A stretch of 64,000 nucleotides of DNA from an uncultured Rhodospirillaceae bacterium (GTDB lineage Bacteria > Pseudomonadota > Alphaproteobacteria > Reyranellales > Reyranellaceae): the NCBI GenBank assembly GCA_945952105.1, contig CAMFGZ010000004.1, positions 124,001 to 188,000 on the forward strand, read 5' to 3'. Under the pieces are notes generated by a model that did no database searches, was not told where the DNA came from, and saw only the letters and a list, made by a program, of their open reading frames with translations. Numbering within the stretch: position 1 is the first letter of the stretch; every line of letters starts with the position of its first letter. Positions 48,830-57,920 of this stretch are shown here, in pieces. The translations under genes and the position numbers were made by a program.

Positions 48830-51800
48830 TTACGCGCGCTTCTCCTGCGCCACGGTGAGCGGATGCGGCAGGCGCGTCAGCATTTCCTTGGGCACGACCT
48901 GCCAGAAATGCTCGACCTGGCGGTTCCAGTCGTTGAGCAGGCGGGCGCCCAGCGGCGACTTGGTTTCCGCGACGTGCTCGGCCACCTGCGCCTTCAGCAC
49001 GGCCTCCCAGTGCGGATGGTCGATACGCTGCCACGTCACCGTCTCGGGATTGACCTTCAGCTTGAACGCATCCTCCGGGTCGTAGAGGAACGCCATGCCG
49101 CCGGTCATGCCGGCGCCGAAGTTGACGCCGATCGGACCCAGGATCACCGCGGTGCCACCGGTCATGTACTCGCAGCCGTTCGAGCCCAGCCCCTCGACCA
49201 CCGCATCGGCGCCCGAGTTGCGCACGGCGAAGCGCTCGCCGGCCCGGCCCGAGGCGAACAGCTTGCCGGCCGTCGCGCCGTACAGGACCGTGTTGCCGAT
49301 GATGGCGTTGGCTTCCGGCACCAGCGGGCTGGAGATGGTCGGCTTCACCACGATGGTGCCGCCGCTCAGCCCCTTGCCGACATAGTCGTTGGCGTCGCCG
49401 AACACTTCGAGCTTCATGCCCTGCACCGCGAAGGCGCCGAGCGACTGGCCGGCGGTACCGCGCAGGCGCACGGTCACGGTGTCGGGCTGAAGCCCCGCCA
49501 TGCCGTACTTGCGCGTGATCATCGCCGAGAGGCGCGTGCCCACGGCGCGATGGGTGTTCCGCACGCTGTACTGGAGCTGCATCTTCTCGCGGTGCGTGAA
49601 GAGCGGTTGCGCGTCGCGCAGCATCTGGGCGTCGAGCGTGTCGGGAACCTCGTTGCGGCCCTCGACCGTGCAATGCACCGTCTCGTGGCCGCCATCGGCG
49701 CGCGTCAGCAGCGGGTTGAGGTCGAGATCGTCGAGATAGCCCGCGCCGCGGCTCACCTGCTTCAGCAGGTCGGAGCGGCCGACGATCTCGAGCAGCGACC
49801 TGTAGCCGAGCTGCGCCAGGATCTCGCGCACCTCCTCGGCCACGAAGCTGAACAGGTTGACGACCTTCTCCGGCGATCCCTCGAACTTCTCGCGCAGCTT
49901 GGGATCCTGCGTGCAGACGCCCACCGGACAGGTGTTGGAGTGACACTGACGCACCATGATGCAGCCCATGGCGATCAGCGAAGCCGTGCCGAGGCCGTAC
50001 TCTTCGGCCCCCAGCATGGCGGCGATCACCACGTCGCGGCCGGTCTTGATGCCGCCGTCGGTGCGCAGCAGCACCTTGTCGCGCAGCCGGTTCAGCGTCA
50101 GCACCTGGTGCGTCTCCGACAGGCCCATCTCCCAGGGGATGCCGGCATACTTGATGCTGGTCTGCGGCGAGGCGCCGGTGCCGCCGTTATGGCCCGACAC
50201 CAGGATCACGTCGGCCTTGGCCTTGGCCACGCCGGCCGCGATCGTGCCGATGCCGGAACGCGCGACCAGCTTCACGGTCACGCGCGCCTCGGGGTTGATC
50301 TGCTTCAGGTCGTAGATGAGCTGCGCCAGATCCTCGATCGAATAGATGTCGTGATGCGGAGGCGGGCTGATCAGCGTGACACCCGGCGTCGAGTGACGCA
50401 GCTTGGCGATCATCTCCGTGACCTTGAGGCCGGGCAGCTGCCCGCCCTCGCCGGGCTTGGCGCCCTGGGCCACCTTGATCTCCAGCTCGCGGCAGTTGTT
50501 CAGATACTCGGCGGTGACACCGAAGCGGCCCGACGCGACCTGCTTGATGGCCGAGGAGGCGTTGTCGCCGTTCGGCCGCGGCTTGTAGCGCGCGGCATCC
50601 TCGCCGCCCTCGCCGGAGTCGGACTTGGCGCCGATCCGGTTCATGGCGATCGACAGCGTTTCGTGCGCCTCGGGACCGAGCGCGCCCAGCGAGATGCCGG
50701 GCGCCACCAGCCGCTTGCGCAGCTCGGTGATCGACTCGACGTCGTCCAGCGCAATCGGTGCGCGGTCGGTCTTGAAGTCCAGAAGGTCGCGCAGGTTGAT
50801 CGGCGGCTGGCGACGGACCGCCTCGCTGTACTTGCGGTACTTCGCGTAGGACTCGGTGTTCACCGCGTCCTGCAGCATGTGGATCAGCGCGCCCTCGAAG
50901 TTATGGCGGTCGCCGCCGCGGCGGGCCTTGTAGAAGCCGCCGATCGGCAGGGCAATCACGTCCTCGTCGAAGGCGCGCGCATGCTGCTCGGCGATCTTGG
51001 CCTGCACGCCGCGCAGGCCGATGCCGGAGATGCGCGAGGGCATGCCGGGGAAGAACTCCGCGACCAGCGAGCGCGACAGGCCGACCGCCTCGAAGTTGCA
51101 GCCGCCGCGGTAGGACGACAGGACCGAGATGCCCATCTTGGACATGACCTTGAGGAGGCCCTCGTCCAGCGCCTTCTTGAAGTTGGCGAGGCAGGTGCCG
51201 AGCGACTGCTTTCCGAACAGTCCGCGCGCGTGGCGGGCCGCGATCGTTTCCTCGGCGAGGTAGGGGTTCACCGTCGTGGCACCCACACCGATGATGACGG
51301 CGACATAGTGCACGTCGAGGCATTCGCCCGAGCGCACGTTGAGCGACGTGAAGGTGCGCAGCGACTGGCGCACCAGGTAGGAATGCACCGCGCCGGCCGC
51401 CAGGATCATCGGCAGGGCGGCACGATCGGCATCGATGTTGGCGTCGGTCAGCACGATGTGCAGGCAGCCGCTGCGGACCGAATCCTCGGCCTCCTTGCAG
51501 ATGCGCTCGAACGACTGGCGCATCGCATCGAGTCCGCCCTTGGGATCGAAGGTGCAGTCGATGCGGGCGACGGTGTCGCCCATGTACTTGCGCATCGCCT
51601 CGAACTCGGCGTTGAGCACGATCGGCGACTGCAGTGACAGCATCTCGCTCTGGTCGGGCGTCTCGTCGAGGATGTTGCCGAGGTTGCCCAGCCGGGTGCG
51701 GATCGTCATCACGTTGCGCTCGCGCAAGCTGTCGATCGGCGGGTTCGTGACCTGGCTGAAGTTCTGCCGGAAGTAATGGTGCATGCCGCGATAGGTGTCG

Positions 51801-53374
51801 CTCAGCACCGCGAGCGGCGCGTCGTCACCCATCGAGCCGACGGCCTCCTTGCCGTCCTCGACCATGGGATGGAGGATCGCCTCGAGATCCTCGATCGACC
51901 AGCCGGCCGCGAACTGGCGGCGGCGCAACTCGTCGGCCGGGAAATGCTCCGTGGCCGGCGTGTCCTGGCGGATCAGCGAATCGAGTTCGACCGTGCGCTC
52001 CGTCCAGCTCGCATAGTCGTGCGTCGCGGCCAGCATGTCCTTCAGCTCGCGGTCCTTGTAGACCCGGGGCTGGTCCATATCGACGGCCAGCATCTCGCCG
52101 GGGCCGAGGCGGCCCTTCTCGACGATCTTGGCTTCGTCCTGCGGCACCATGCCGGCCTCGGAACCGGCGATCAGCAGGTTCTCGGACGTCATGACGTAGC
52201 GCATCGGCCGCAGGCCGTTGCGGTCGAGGCCGACCAGCGCCCACTTGCCGGCGACGGCGGCGATGGCGGCCGGCCCGTCCCACGGCTCCATCACGCCATT
52301 CACGTAGTTGTACATGGCGCGATGATCGGGCGGCACGTTGGGGTTCGTGGCCGACGCCTCGGGAATCATCATCGTCTTGACCATCGGCAAATTGCGATGG
52401 CCGCGCACCAGCAGCTCGAACACGTTGTCGAGGGCCGACGAATCGGAGGCGCCGGGCTGCACGATCGGCTTCAGATCCTCGATGAAGCGGCCGAAATTCT
52501 CGTGCTCCAGCCGCGCCTCGTGGCTCTTCATCCAGTTGACGTTGCCCAGGATGGTGTTGATCTCGCCGTTGTGGGCGAGCACGCGGAAGGGCTGCGCCAG
52601 CTTCCATTGCGGGAAGGTGTTGGTCGAATAGCGCTGATGGAAAATCGCGAAGCGCGAGGTGAAGCGCTCGTCGAGCAGGTCGGGATAGAAGGCCGACAGA
52701 TGCTCGGCGAGGAACATGCCCTTGTAGACGACCGAGCGGCAGGAGAGAGAGCAGACGTAGAACTCGGCGATGTTCTCGGCGAGCGCGGCCTTCTCCATGC
52801 GCCGGCGCAGGATGTAGAGCTGCTTCTCGAATTCGCGGTTGTCGAGCTTCGCGTCGCCGCGGCCGATCAGGATCTGCTCGATCTCGGGCCGCGTCTCGTT
52901 GGCCTTGGCGCCGATGACCGAGATGTCGACCGGCACCTGCCGCCAGCCCAGGATCGTGTGGCCGAAGCGCAGGATCTCGGTCTCGACGATGGTGCGGCAG
53001 CGTTCCTGCGCGCCGAGATCGGTGCGCGGCAGGAAGACCATGCCGACCGCGATTCGCCCGACCTGCGGGACCTCGCCGCTCGAATCGCGGACATATTCCT
53101 TGAAGAAGTCCTGCGGGATCTCGACGTGGAGGCCCGCCCCGTCGCCGGTCTTGCCGTCGGCATCGACGGCACCGCGATGCCACACCGCCTTCAGCGCATC
53201 GATGCCCGCCGCGACCACGTCGCGGCGTCGCTTGCCGTCCAGCGCGACCACGAGACCCACGCCGCAGGAATCGAGTCCCTCGGCGGGGTTGTAGCCATAG
53301 GCGGCGGTGAGCTTGTCGGTTCCGCTCTTGTAGTCGCGGACGAATTGCTCGGCATCGAAGGGAAGGATGGACAT
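48830..53374 (-). CDS. gltB: Glutamate synthase (NADPH) large subunit
   Basis: This 1514-aa enzyme makes glutamate from glutamine and 2-oxoglutarate. The class II amidotransferase nucleophile is C37 in GLDSCGVG, so a 36-residue propeptide would be removed. The FMN-binding synthase domain contains VILVSGHNGGTGASP and the [3Fe-4S] motif CHSNTCPVGVCTQ. The C-terminal beta-helix (GXXG repeats, GEANAIIGNTVLYGATAGKLF-like) is complete. Its partner gltD is upstream but separated by two genes. The leader (53375-53460) contains a short inverted repeat. Confidence 0.97.
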   Translation of the reverse strand: MSILPFDAEQFVRDYKSGTDKLTAAYGYNPAEGLDSCGVGLVVALDGKRRRDVVAAGIDALKAVWHRGAVDADGKTGDGAGLHVEIPQDFFKEYVRDSSGEVPQVGRIAVGMVFLPRTDLGAQERCRTIVETEILRFGHTILGWRQVPVDISVIGAKANETRPEIEQILIGRGDAKLDNREFEKQLYILRRRMEKAALAENIAEFYVCSLSCRSVVYKGMFLAEHLSAFYPDLLDERFTSRFAIFHQRYSTNTFPQWKLAQPFRVLAHNGEINTILGNVNWMKSHEARLEHENFGRFIEDLKPIVQPGASDSSALDNVFELLVRGHRNLPMVKTMMIPEASATNPNVPPDHRAMYNYVNGVMEPWDGPAAIAAVAGKWALVGLDRNGLRPMRYVMTSENLLIAGSEAGMVPQDEAKIVEKGRLGPGEMLAVDMDQPRVYKDRELKDMLAATHDYASWTERTVELDSLIRQDTPATEHFPADELRRRQFAAGWSIEDLEAILHPMVEDGKEAVGSMGDDAPLAVLSDTYRGMHHYFRQNFSQVTNPPIDSLRERNVMTIRTRLGNLGNILDETPDQSEMLSLQSPIVLNAEFEAMRKYMGDTVARIDCTFDPKGGLDAMRQSFERICKEAEDSVRSGCLHIVLTDANIDADRAALPMILAAGAVHSYLVRQSLRTFTSLNVRSGECLDVHYVAVIIGVGATTVNPYLAEETIAARHARGLFGKQSLGTCLANFKKALDEGLLKVMSKMGISVLSSYRGGCNFEAVGLSRSLVAEFFPGMPSRISGIGLRGVQAKIAEQHARAFDEDVIALPIGGFYKARRGGDRHNFEGALIHMLQDAVNTESYAKYRKYSEAVRRQPPINLRDLLDFKTDRAPIALDDVESITELRKRLVAPGISLGALGPEAHETLSIAMNRIGAKSDSGEGGEDAARYKPRPNGDNASSAIKQVASGRFGVTAEYLNNCRELEIKVAQGAKPGEGGQLPGLKVTEMIAKLRHSTPGVTLISPPPHHDIYSIEDLAQLIYDLKQINPEARVTVKLVARSGIGTIAAGVAKAKADVILVSGHNGGTGASPQTSIKYAGIPWEMGLSETHQVLTLNRLRDKVLLRTDGGIKTGRDVVIAAMLGAEEYGLGTASLIAMGCIMVRQCHSNTCPVGVCTQDPKLREKFEGSPEKVVNLFSFVAEEVREILAQLGYRSLLEIVGRSDLLKQVSRGAGYLDDLDLNPLLTRADGGHETVHCTVEGRNEVPDTLDAQMLRDAQPLFTHREKMQLQYSVRNTHRAVGTRLSAMITRKYGMAGLQPDTVTVRLRGTAGQSLGAFAVQGMKLEVFGDANDYVGKGLSGGTIVVKPTISSPLVPEANAIIGNTVLYGATAGKLFASGRAGERFAVRNSGADAVVEGLGSNGCEYMTGGTAVILGPIGVNFGAGMTGGMAFLYDPEDAFKLKVNPETVTWQRIDHPHWEAVLKAQVAEHVAETKSPLGARLLNDWNRQVEHFWQVVPKEMLTRLPHPLTVAQEKRA

Positions 53375-53396
53375 GGCGCTAATCCTTATCGGGGCT

Positions 53397-53424
53397 CTCC
53401 CTCTCCCGCCTTTCGGGCAGGGAG
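53397..53424. repeat. Short inverted repeat in the gltB leader
   Basis: CTCCCT (53397-53402) pairs with AGGGAG (53419-53424), and inner CCCG pairs with CGGG. It resembles the CTCTCCC-type palindromes elsewhere in the window. It may punctuate transcription between the tautomerase gene and gltB, or be a remnant of an interspersed repeat. Confidence 0.4.
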
Positions 53425-53460
53425 AAGGATGTCGACGCGACGGGTCTTCCAGTCAGAAAG

Positions 53461-53646
53461 TCATGTGTCGGAGAACAGCTTGCCGGACTCGGCCCAGTTC
53501 TCTTTCTTGATGTCGGTCAGGATGATCTGAACCGCGTCGGGCGTGCAGCCCAGCGCGCGGCAGGCGCCGTCGGTCAGCTCTTTCGCCAGCGCACGGCGCT
53601 GTTCGATGGTGCGGCCCTCGAACATCTGGACGTTGATCATCGGCAT
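53461..53646 (-). CDS. 4-oxalocrotonate tautomerase family protein
   Basis: This 61-aa protein begins MPMINVQMFEGRTIEQRRALAKEL. After methionine removal the N-terminal proline is the catalytic base of the tautomerase superfamily. The size equals a single 4-OT subunit, which assembles as a hexamer. It tautomerises 2-hydroxymuconate-type enols, or acts promiscuously. It lies 18 nt after the GST gene, inside the gltD-gltB interval. No aromatic meta-cleavage genes are in the window. Confidence 0.88.
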   Translation of the reverse strand: MPMINVQMFEGRTIEQRRALAKELTDGACRALGCTPDAVQIILTDIKKENWAESGKLFSDT

Positions 53647-53664
53647 TTTCTTCTTCTCCCTTGG

Positions 53665-54276
53665 TCAAAACGTGTGATCGATCGCGACATGGCCGGGCTG
53701 CGCCTTCACACGCTCCAGCCATGCAGTGATGTTCGGATGGCGCGACAGGTCGAAGCCGCCCTCGTCGGCGACGTGCGTGTAGGCATAGAGCGCGATGTCG
53801 GCGAGGCCGTAGCGGTCGTCGACGAAGAACGGCCGCGTCGCGAGATGCTTCTCCATTACGTCGAGGGCGGCGTACCCCTTCTTCATGATGTCGGGCAGGT
53901 TGGTTTCCTGCTGCGGCGTCAGCTTGTCGAGGAAGTGCTTCCAGAAGCGCGCCACCGCGACATAGGGCTCGTGGCTGTACTGCTCGAAGAACATCCACTG
54001 CAGCGTTTGAGCGCGCGACAACCGATCTGAAGGCATGAACGCCGTGCCCTCGGCGAGATACCAGAGGATCGCGCCCGATTCGAAGAGGAACGTGCCGTCC
54101 TCGAGTTCGAGCGTCGGGATGCGGCCGTTCGGGTTCTTCGCGAGGAACGCCGGCGTGCGCGTCTCGCCCTTCAGGATGTCGCGCTCGATGCGCTCGAACG
54201 GCATGCCGAGCTGCGACATGAGCAGCCAGACCTTGTAGCCGTTTCCCGAACCGGTGAAGTCATAGACCTTCAGCAT
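53665..54276 (-). CDS. Glutathione S-transferase family protein
   Basis: This 203-aa protein has an N-terminal thioredoxin-like domain (MLKVYDFTGSGNGYKVWLLM, NPNGRIPTLELEDGTFLFESGAIL with the cis-Pro and ES glutathione contacts). An alpha-helical C-terminal domain ends in RYGLADIALYAYTHVADEGGFDL. It starts 7 nt after gltD and is surely in the same transcript. The substrate is unknown. Its presence next to a tautomerase could hint at aromatic or electrophile metabolism. Confidence 0.92.
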   Translation of the reverse strand: MLKVYDFTGSGNGYKVWLLMSQLGMPFERIERDILKGETRTPAFLAKNPNGRIPTLELEDGTFLFESGAILWYLAEGTAFMPSDRLSRAQTLQWMFFEQYSHEPYVAVARFWKHFLDKLTPQQETNLPDIMKKGYAALDVMEKHLATRPFFVDDRYGLADIALYAYTHVADEGGFDLSRHPNITAWLERVKAQPGHVAIDHTF

Positions 54277-54283
54277 CGTCGTC

Positions 54284-55726
54284 TCACTCGGCCGCGATGC
54301 GCTGGGCGGCCAGCGCCTTGGTCGTCAGGTACGTATGGATGCGCTCGGCGGCGTCGCGGCCGTCGCGCACCGCCCACACCACCAGCGACGCACCGCGCAC
54401 GATGTCGCCGGCGGCGAACACGCCGTCGAGGCTGGTCATCATGCTCTTCCAGTCGATCTTGAGCGTATTCCAGCCAGTGACGCCGAGATCGGGCGCGCTC
54501 ATCGCGGCCGGCAGGTCCTCGGGATCGAAGCCCAGCGCCATCAGTACGAGGTCGGCCTCGATGTTGACGTGGCTGTTGGGGATCTCCTGCGGTGTCTGGC
54601 GGCCCGACGCATCCGGCATGCCGAGATGGATGCGCACGGTGCGGACATGGCTCACCCTGTCGTTGCCGAGAAAAGCCTGAGGGGCGGCCAGCCACACGAA
54701 CTCGACGCCTTCTTCCTCGGCGTGCTTCACCTCGCGCTGCGAGCCCGGCATGTTGGCGCGGTCGCGGCGATAGAGGCATTTCACGGACGCCGCGCCCTGG
54801 CGCACGGCGGTGCGCACGCAATCCATCGCCGTGTCGCCGCCGCCGATCACGACCACGTTCTTGCCCGCGGCGTTCAACGTGCCCGATTCGAATTCGGCGA
54901 CCGTATCGCCCAGGCCCTGCCGGTTGGATGCGGTGAGGTAGTCGAGCGCCGGCGCGATGCCCTTCAGCCCGACGCCGGGGGCCGCGATGTCGCGCGCCTT
55001 GTAGACGCCGGTGGCGATCAGCACGGCGCCATGGCGTGCGCGCAGTTCCTCCAGCGTGACGTCGCGGCCGACATCGCAGTTCAGGTGGAACGTGACCTTG
55101 GAGTCGCGCAGCAGCTTCTCGCGGCGCTGCACGATCTCCTTCTCGAGCTTGAAGTTCGGAATGCCGTAGATCAGCAGGCCGCCGACCCGGTCGTAGCGAT
55201 CATAGATCGCGACCTGGTAGCCCTTGCGGCGCAGCTGCTCGGCCGCCGCGAGGCCCGCGGGACCGGCGCCGACGATGCCGATGCTCTCGGGCCGCTCGCG
55301 CCGCGGCTGGATCGGCTTCACCCAGCCGCGTTCCCACGCCGTGTCGGTGATGTACTTCTCGACCGAGCCGATCGTGACCGATTCGAAGCCCTTCTCGATG
55401 ACGCAGTTGCCTTCGCACAGCCGGTCCTGCGGACAGATGCGGCCGCAGATCTCGGGGAAGTTGTTGGTCGCGGAGGACAGCTCATAGGCCTCGTCGAGCC
55501 GGCCTTCGGCCGTCAGCTTCAGCCAGTCGGGGATGTTGTTGTGCAGCGGACAATGGATCTGACAGAAGGGCACGCCGCATTGCGAGCAGCGGGACGCCTG
55601 TTCTGCGGCCTTCTGTTGGGCATAGCTCTGGTAGATTTCGTCGAAGTCGCGACGGCGCTCCGAGGCCGGCCGCTTGTCGGGCATGGCTTGCGGCGTTCCG
55701 ACGAACTTCAGCATCCTCTCGGCCAT
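54284..55726 (-). CDS. gltD: Glutamate synthase (NADPH) small subunit
   Basis: This 480-aa subunit passes electrons from NADPH to GltB. The N-terminal iron-sulfur region has CSQCGVPFCQIHCPLHN and ICPQDRLCEGNCV. The FAD motif is GIVGAGPAGLAAAEQL, and the NADPH motif is VVIGGGDTAMDCVRTA. The ATG at 55726 has a consensus AGGAGG 6-11 nt upstream, and a good promoter lies about 80 nt before it. It is the first gene of the gltD, GST, tautomerase, gltB series. Confidence 0.96.
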   Translation of the reverse strand: MAERMLKFVGTPQAMPDKRPASERRRDFDEIYQSYAQQKAAEQASRCSQCGVPFCQIHCPLHNNIPDWLKLTAEGRLDEAYELSSATNNFPEICGRICPQDRLCEGNCVIEKGFESVTIGSVEKYITDTAWERGWVKPIQPRRERPESIGIVGAGPAGLAAAEQLRRKGYQVAIYDRYDRVGGLLIYGIPNFKLEKEIVQRREKLLRDSKVTFHLNCDVGRDVTLEELRARHGAVLIATGVYKARDIAAPGVGLKGIAPALDYLTASNRQGLGDTVAEFESGTLNAAGKNVVVIGGGDTAMDCVRTAVRQGAASVKCLYRRDRANMPGSQREVKHAEEEGVEFVWLAAPQAFLGNDRVSHVRTVRIHLGMPDASGRQTPQEIPNSHVNIEADLVLMALGFDPEDLPAAMSAPDLGVTGWNTLKIDWKSMMTSLDGVFAAGDIVRGASLVVWAVRDGRDAAERIHTYLTTKALAAQRIAAE

Positions 55727-55806
55727 CCCCGGCCTCCTCGGATAATGTGTGAAATTTTATTACGCAAGAAGCGCGCCGATCGCGCCTTTGCTGCGTTGTT
55801 GGTGAC

Positions 55807-55835
55807 GTTAAACCACGTACGGAAACGATAGTCAA
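55807..55835 (-). promoter_or_regulatory. Candidate sigma-70-type promoter of gltD
   Basis: On the minus strand TTGACT (55835-55830) is followed by a 17-nt spacer and TTTAAC (55812-55807). The surrounding gap (55727-56013) is A+T-rich compared with the rest of the window. The rest of this gap, up to the NDUFA9-like stop at 56014, shows no gene or repeat that I can recognise. Confidence 0.55.
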
Positions 55836-56013
55836 CAGTGCTGACCTATTATCAATCCCTCACAGCTTCTCCGAGCGCTATAGATCGCAAATAGATTCAT
55901 CGAAATCACATTTGATACCGATATTGGACTATTGTCGTTGGACAAGCCTAGACGCCTTCTGTGACGCCTTTATTGGGCGCGGTCAGGCCGGGAGGGGTCT
56001 GCCCAAAAGGGCT

Positions 56014-56967
56014 TTAAGCGGGGGCGTGCAGGTTGTAGCGGCCGCCGACGCGATAACGGTCGAGGTACACCGGCAGGATGGCCTCGGCGGCGGTCGGCTC
56101 GATGCCGAGGGCGGCCAGGCCGGGCGCGCCGGGGCGGGCGACGTTGTCGGTGATCAGCAGATCAACCTGATCGTGCGTCAACGGCGGAACGGGCAGGAAC
56201 TCGGAGAAGAAGCCTGCAATCCTCATCAGTCCGGCTGGCACGCCGACGATCCGCTTGTCGCGATCGATCTCGCGCAGCACCAGGGCCGCTATCTCGCGAT
56301 AGGTGTAGACGCGCGGGCCGCCCAGTTCGAACACGGTCTTCGCGGTGTCGGGCCGTGCCAGCACGGCGACGACGGCGCTGCCGACGTCGCCGACATAGAC
56401 CGGCTGGACCTTGGCCGATCCGTCGCCGACCACGGGAACGAAGGGGGCCTTGGCCGCGATCTGGGCCATGCGGTTGAACATCGCGTCCTCGGGGCCGAAG
56501 ACCACGCTCGGCCGCAGGATCGTGGCATCGGCGAAGCCCGAGACGATGGCGTCCTCGGCATCGACCTTGGAGCGGATGTACTTGTTCGTCGAATTGCGAT
56601 GGTCGGCGCCGATGCCGGACATGTGGATCAGGCGCTGAACGCCAGCGGCCTTCGCGGCCTCGGCGATGAGCCGGGAGCCGTCGACATGGACGGTCTGGTA
56701 GCTCTGCCGGCCGCGCTGGAAGGCGATGCCCGAGGCGTTCACCACGGCCTGGCTGCCGGCGATCGCCGCTGCCACCGAGGCGGTATTGCGCAGGTTGGTC
56801 CGCATGACCGTGATCTGGCCGACATCGCCGGCCGTCTTGGTCCGCTCGGCCAGTTCGATGCGCCGGCAGGCGATGCGCACCTGGTAGCCCTCCTGCGCCA
56901 GCGCCCGCACGATGGCCCGGCCGACGAAGCCGCTGCCGCCAAAAACCGTGACCTGCTTGATGCTCAT
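56014..56967 (-). CDS. NDUFA9-like NAD(P)-binding protein (complex I-associated atypical SDR)
   Basis: This 317-aa protein begins KQVTVFGGSGFVGRAIVRALAQEGY, the NAD(P)-binding motif of atypical short-chain dehydrogenases. RLIHMSGIGADHRNSTNKYIRSK and TILRPSVVFGPEDAMFNRMAQIA match the NDUFA9 group, an accessory complex I subunit in mitochondria with orthologues in alphaproteobacteria. No nuo genes are nearby. It may contribute to respiratory complex stability or to ubiquinone handling. It stands alone between the gltD promoter region and tRNA-Leu. Confidence 0.9.
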   Translation of the reverse strand: MSIKQVTVFGGSGFVGRAIVRALAQEGYQVRIACRRIELAERTKTAGDVGQITVMRTNLRNTASVAAAIAGSQAVVNASGIAFQRGRQSYQTVHVDGSRLIAEAAKAAGVQRLIHMSGIGADHRNSTNKYIRSKVDAEDAIVSGFADATILRPSVVFGPEDAMFNRMAQIAAKAPFVPVVGDGSAKVQPVYVGDVGSAVVAVLARPDTAKTVFELGGPRVYTYREIAALVLREIDRDKRIVGVPAGLMRIAGFFSEFLPVPPLTHDQVDLLITDNVARPGAPGLAALGIEPTAAEAILPVYLDRYRVGGRYNLHAPA

Positions 56968-57100
56968 GGATGCTGCCTATAGCCCAAACCCATGACGGTG
57001 CAAGGGGCGAAGCGCGCCGGCGGTGTCGCGGAACGTCCAGCGCGGTTGACATCTGATCGGCCCGGCCCTAACTCAGCGCCCGCACTAGACCGCATGCCGT

Positions 57101-57185
<85 letters not shown>

Positions 57186-57211
57186 TGCAGGTCAGTCGGA
57201 GCACCCCATAA

Positions 57212-57835
57212 ATGGCGATCAGCCTTCACCGCGGCGATCTTCCCGCGGACCTTTCGTTTGGGCCCGTCGTGGCCATCGATACCGAGACCATGGGGCTCAA
57301 CCCCCATCGCGACCGGCTCTGCCTGGTCCAGCTTTCGGCCGGCGACGGAAATGCCCACCTGGTGCAGATCCCGCGCGGGGCACCCAAGGGTACCGCCAAG
57401 GCGCCGCGGCTGGCCGCCCTGATCGCCGATCCGAAGGTGCTGAAGCTCTTCCATTTCGGCCGTTTCGACATCGCCGTGCTCGAGCATTCGCTCGGCGTGC
57501 GTTGCGAGCCAGTCTACTGCACCAAGATCGCGGCCAAGCTGGTGCGCACCTTCACCGACCGGTTCGGCCTCAAGGACCTGTGCCGGGAACTGCTGGGCGT
57601 CGATCTTTCCAAGCAGCAGCAGACCTCCGATTGGGGTGCCGACAGCCTGACGGACGAGCAGCTTGCCTACGCCGCTTCCGACGTGCTGCATTTGCACGCG
57701 CTCAAAGCCAAATTGGACGCACTTCTGGAGCGGGAAGGTCGCCGCGAACTGGCCGATGCCGCCTTCCAGTTCCTGCCCACGCGCGCGCGTCTGGACGTGG
57801 CCGGCTGGCCTGAGACGGATATCTTCGCTCACTGA
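57212..57835 (+). CDS. rnd: Ribonuclease D (short form)
   Basis: This 207-aa 3'-5' exoribonuclease of the DEDDy family has D23 and E25 in AIDTETMGL. FHFGRFDIAVLEHSLG is the second motif, and YAASDVLHLHAL is the third motif with Tyr and Asp. The HRDC domains of enterobacterial RNase D are absent, as in many alphaproteobacterial short forms. Its position directly behind tRNA-Leu suggests shared transcription. The start is ATG 57212. Confidence 0.92.
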   Translation: MAISLHRGDLPADLSFGPVVAIDTETMGLNPHRDRLCLVQLSAGDGNAHLVQIPRGAPKGTAKAPRLAALIADPKVLKLFHFGRFDIAVLEHSLGVRCEPVYCTKIAAKLVRTFTDRFGLKDLCRELLGVDLSKQQQTSDWGADSLTDEQLAYAASDVLHLHALKAKLDALLEREGRRELADAAFQFLPTRARLDVAGWPETDIFAH

Positions 57836-57920
57836 AAACGGGAGCCGTGCTGACATTGGCACGGTTCTTGCTTAAGACAGCCCATCGGGGAGGTCCAACG
57901 ACCTTCGGGGGTGGGGTGAC

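Noticed and set aside
48863..51637. A 924-codon plus-strand frame inside gltB
   Set aside because: It is the shadow of the glutamate synthase large subunit, whose catalytic cysteine and iron-sulfur motif are intact on the other strand.
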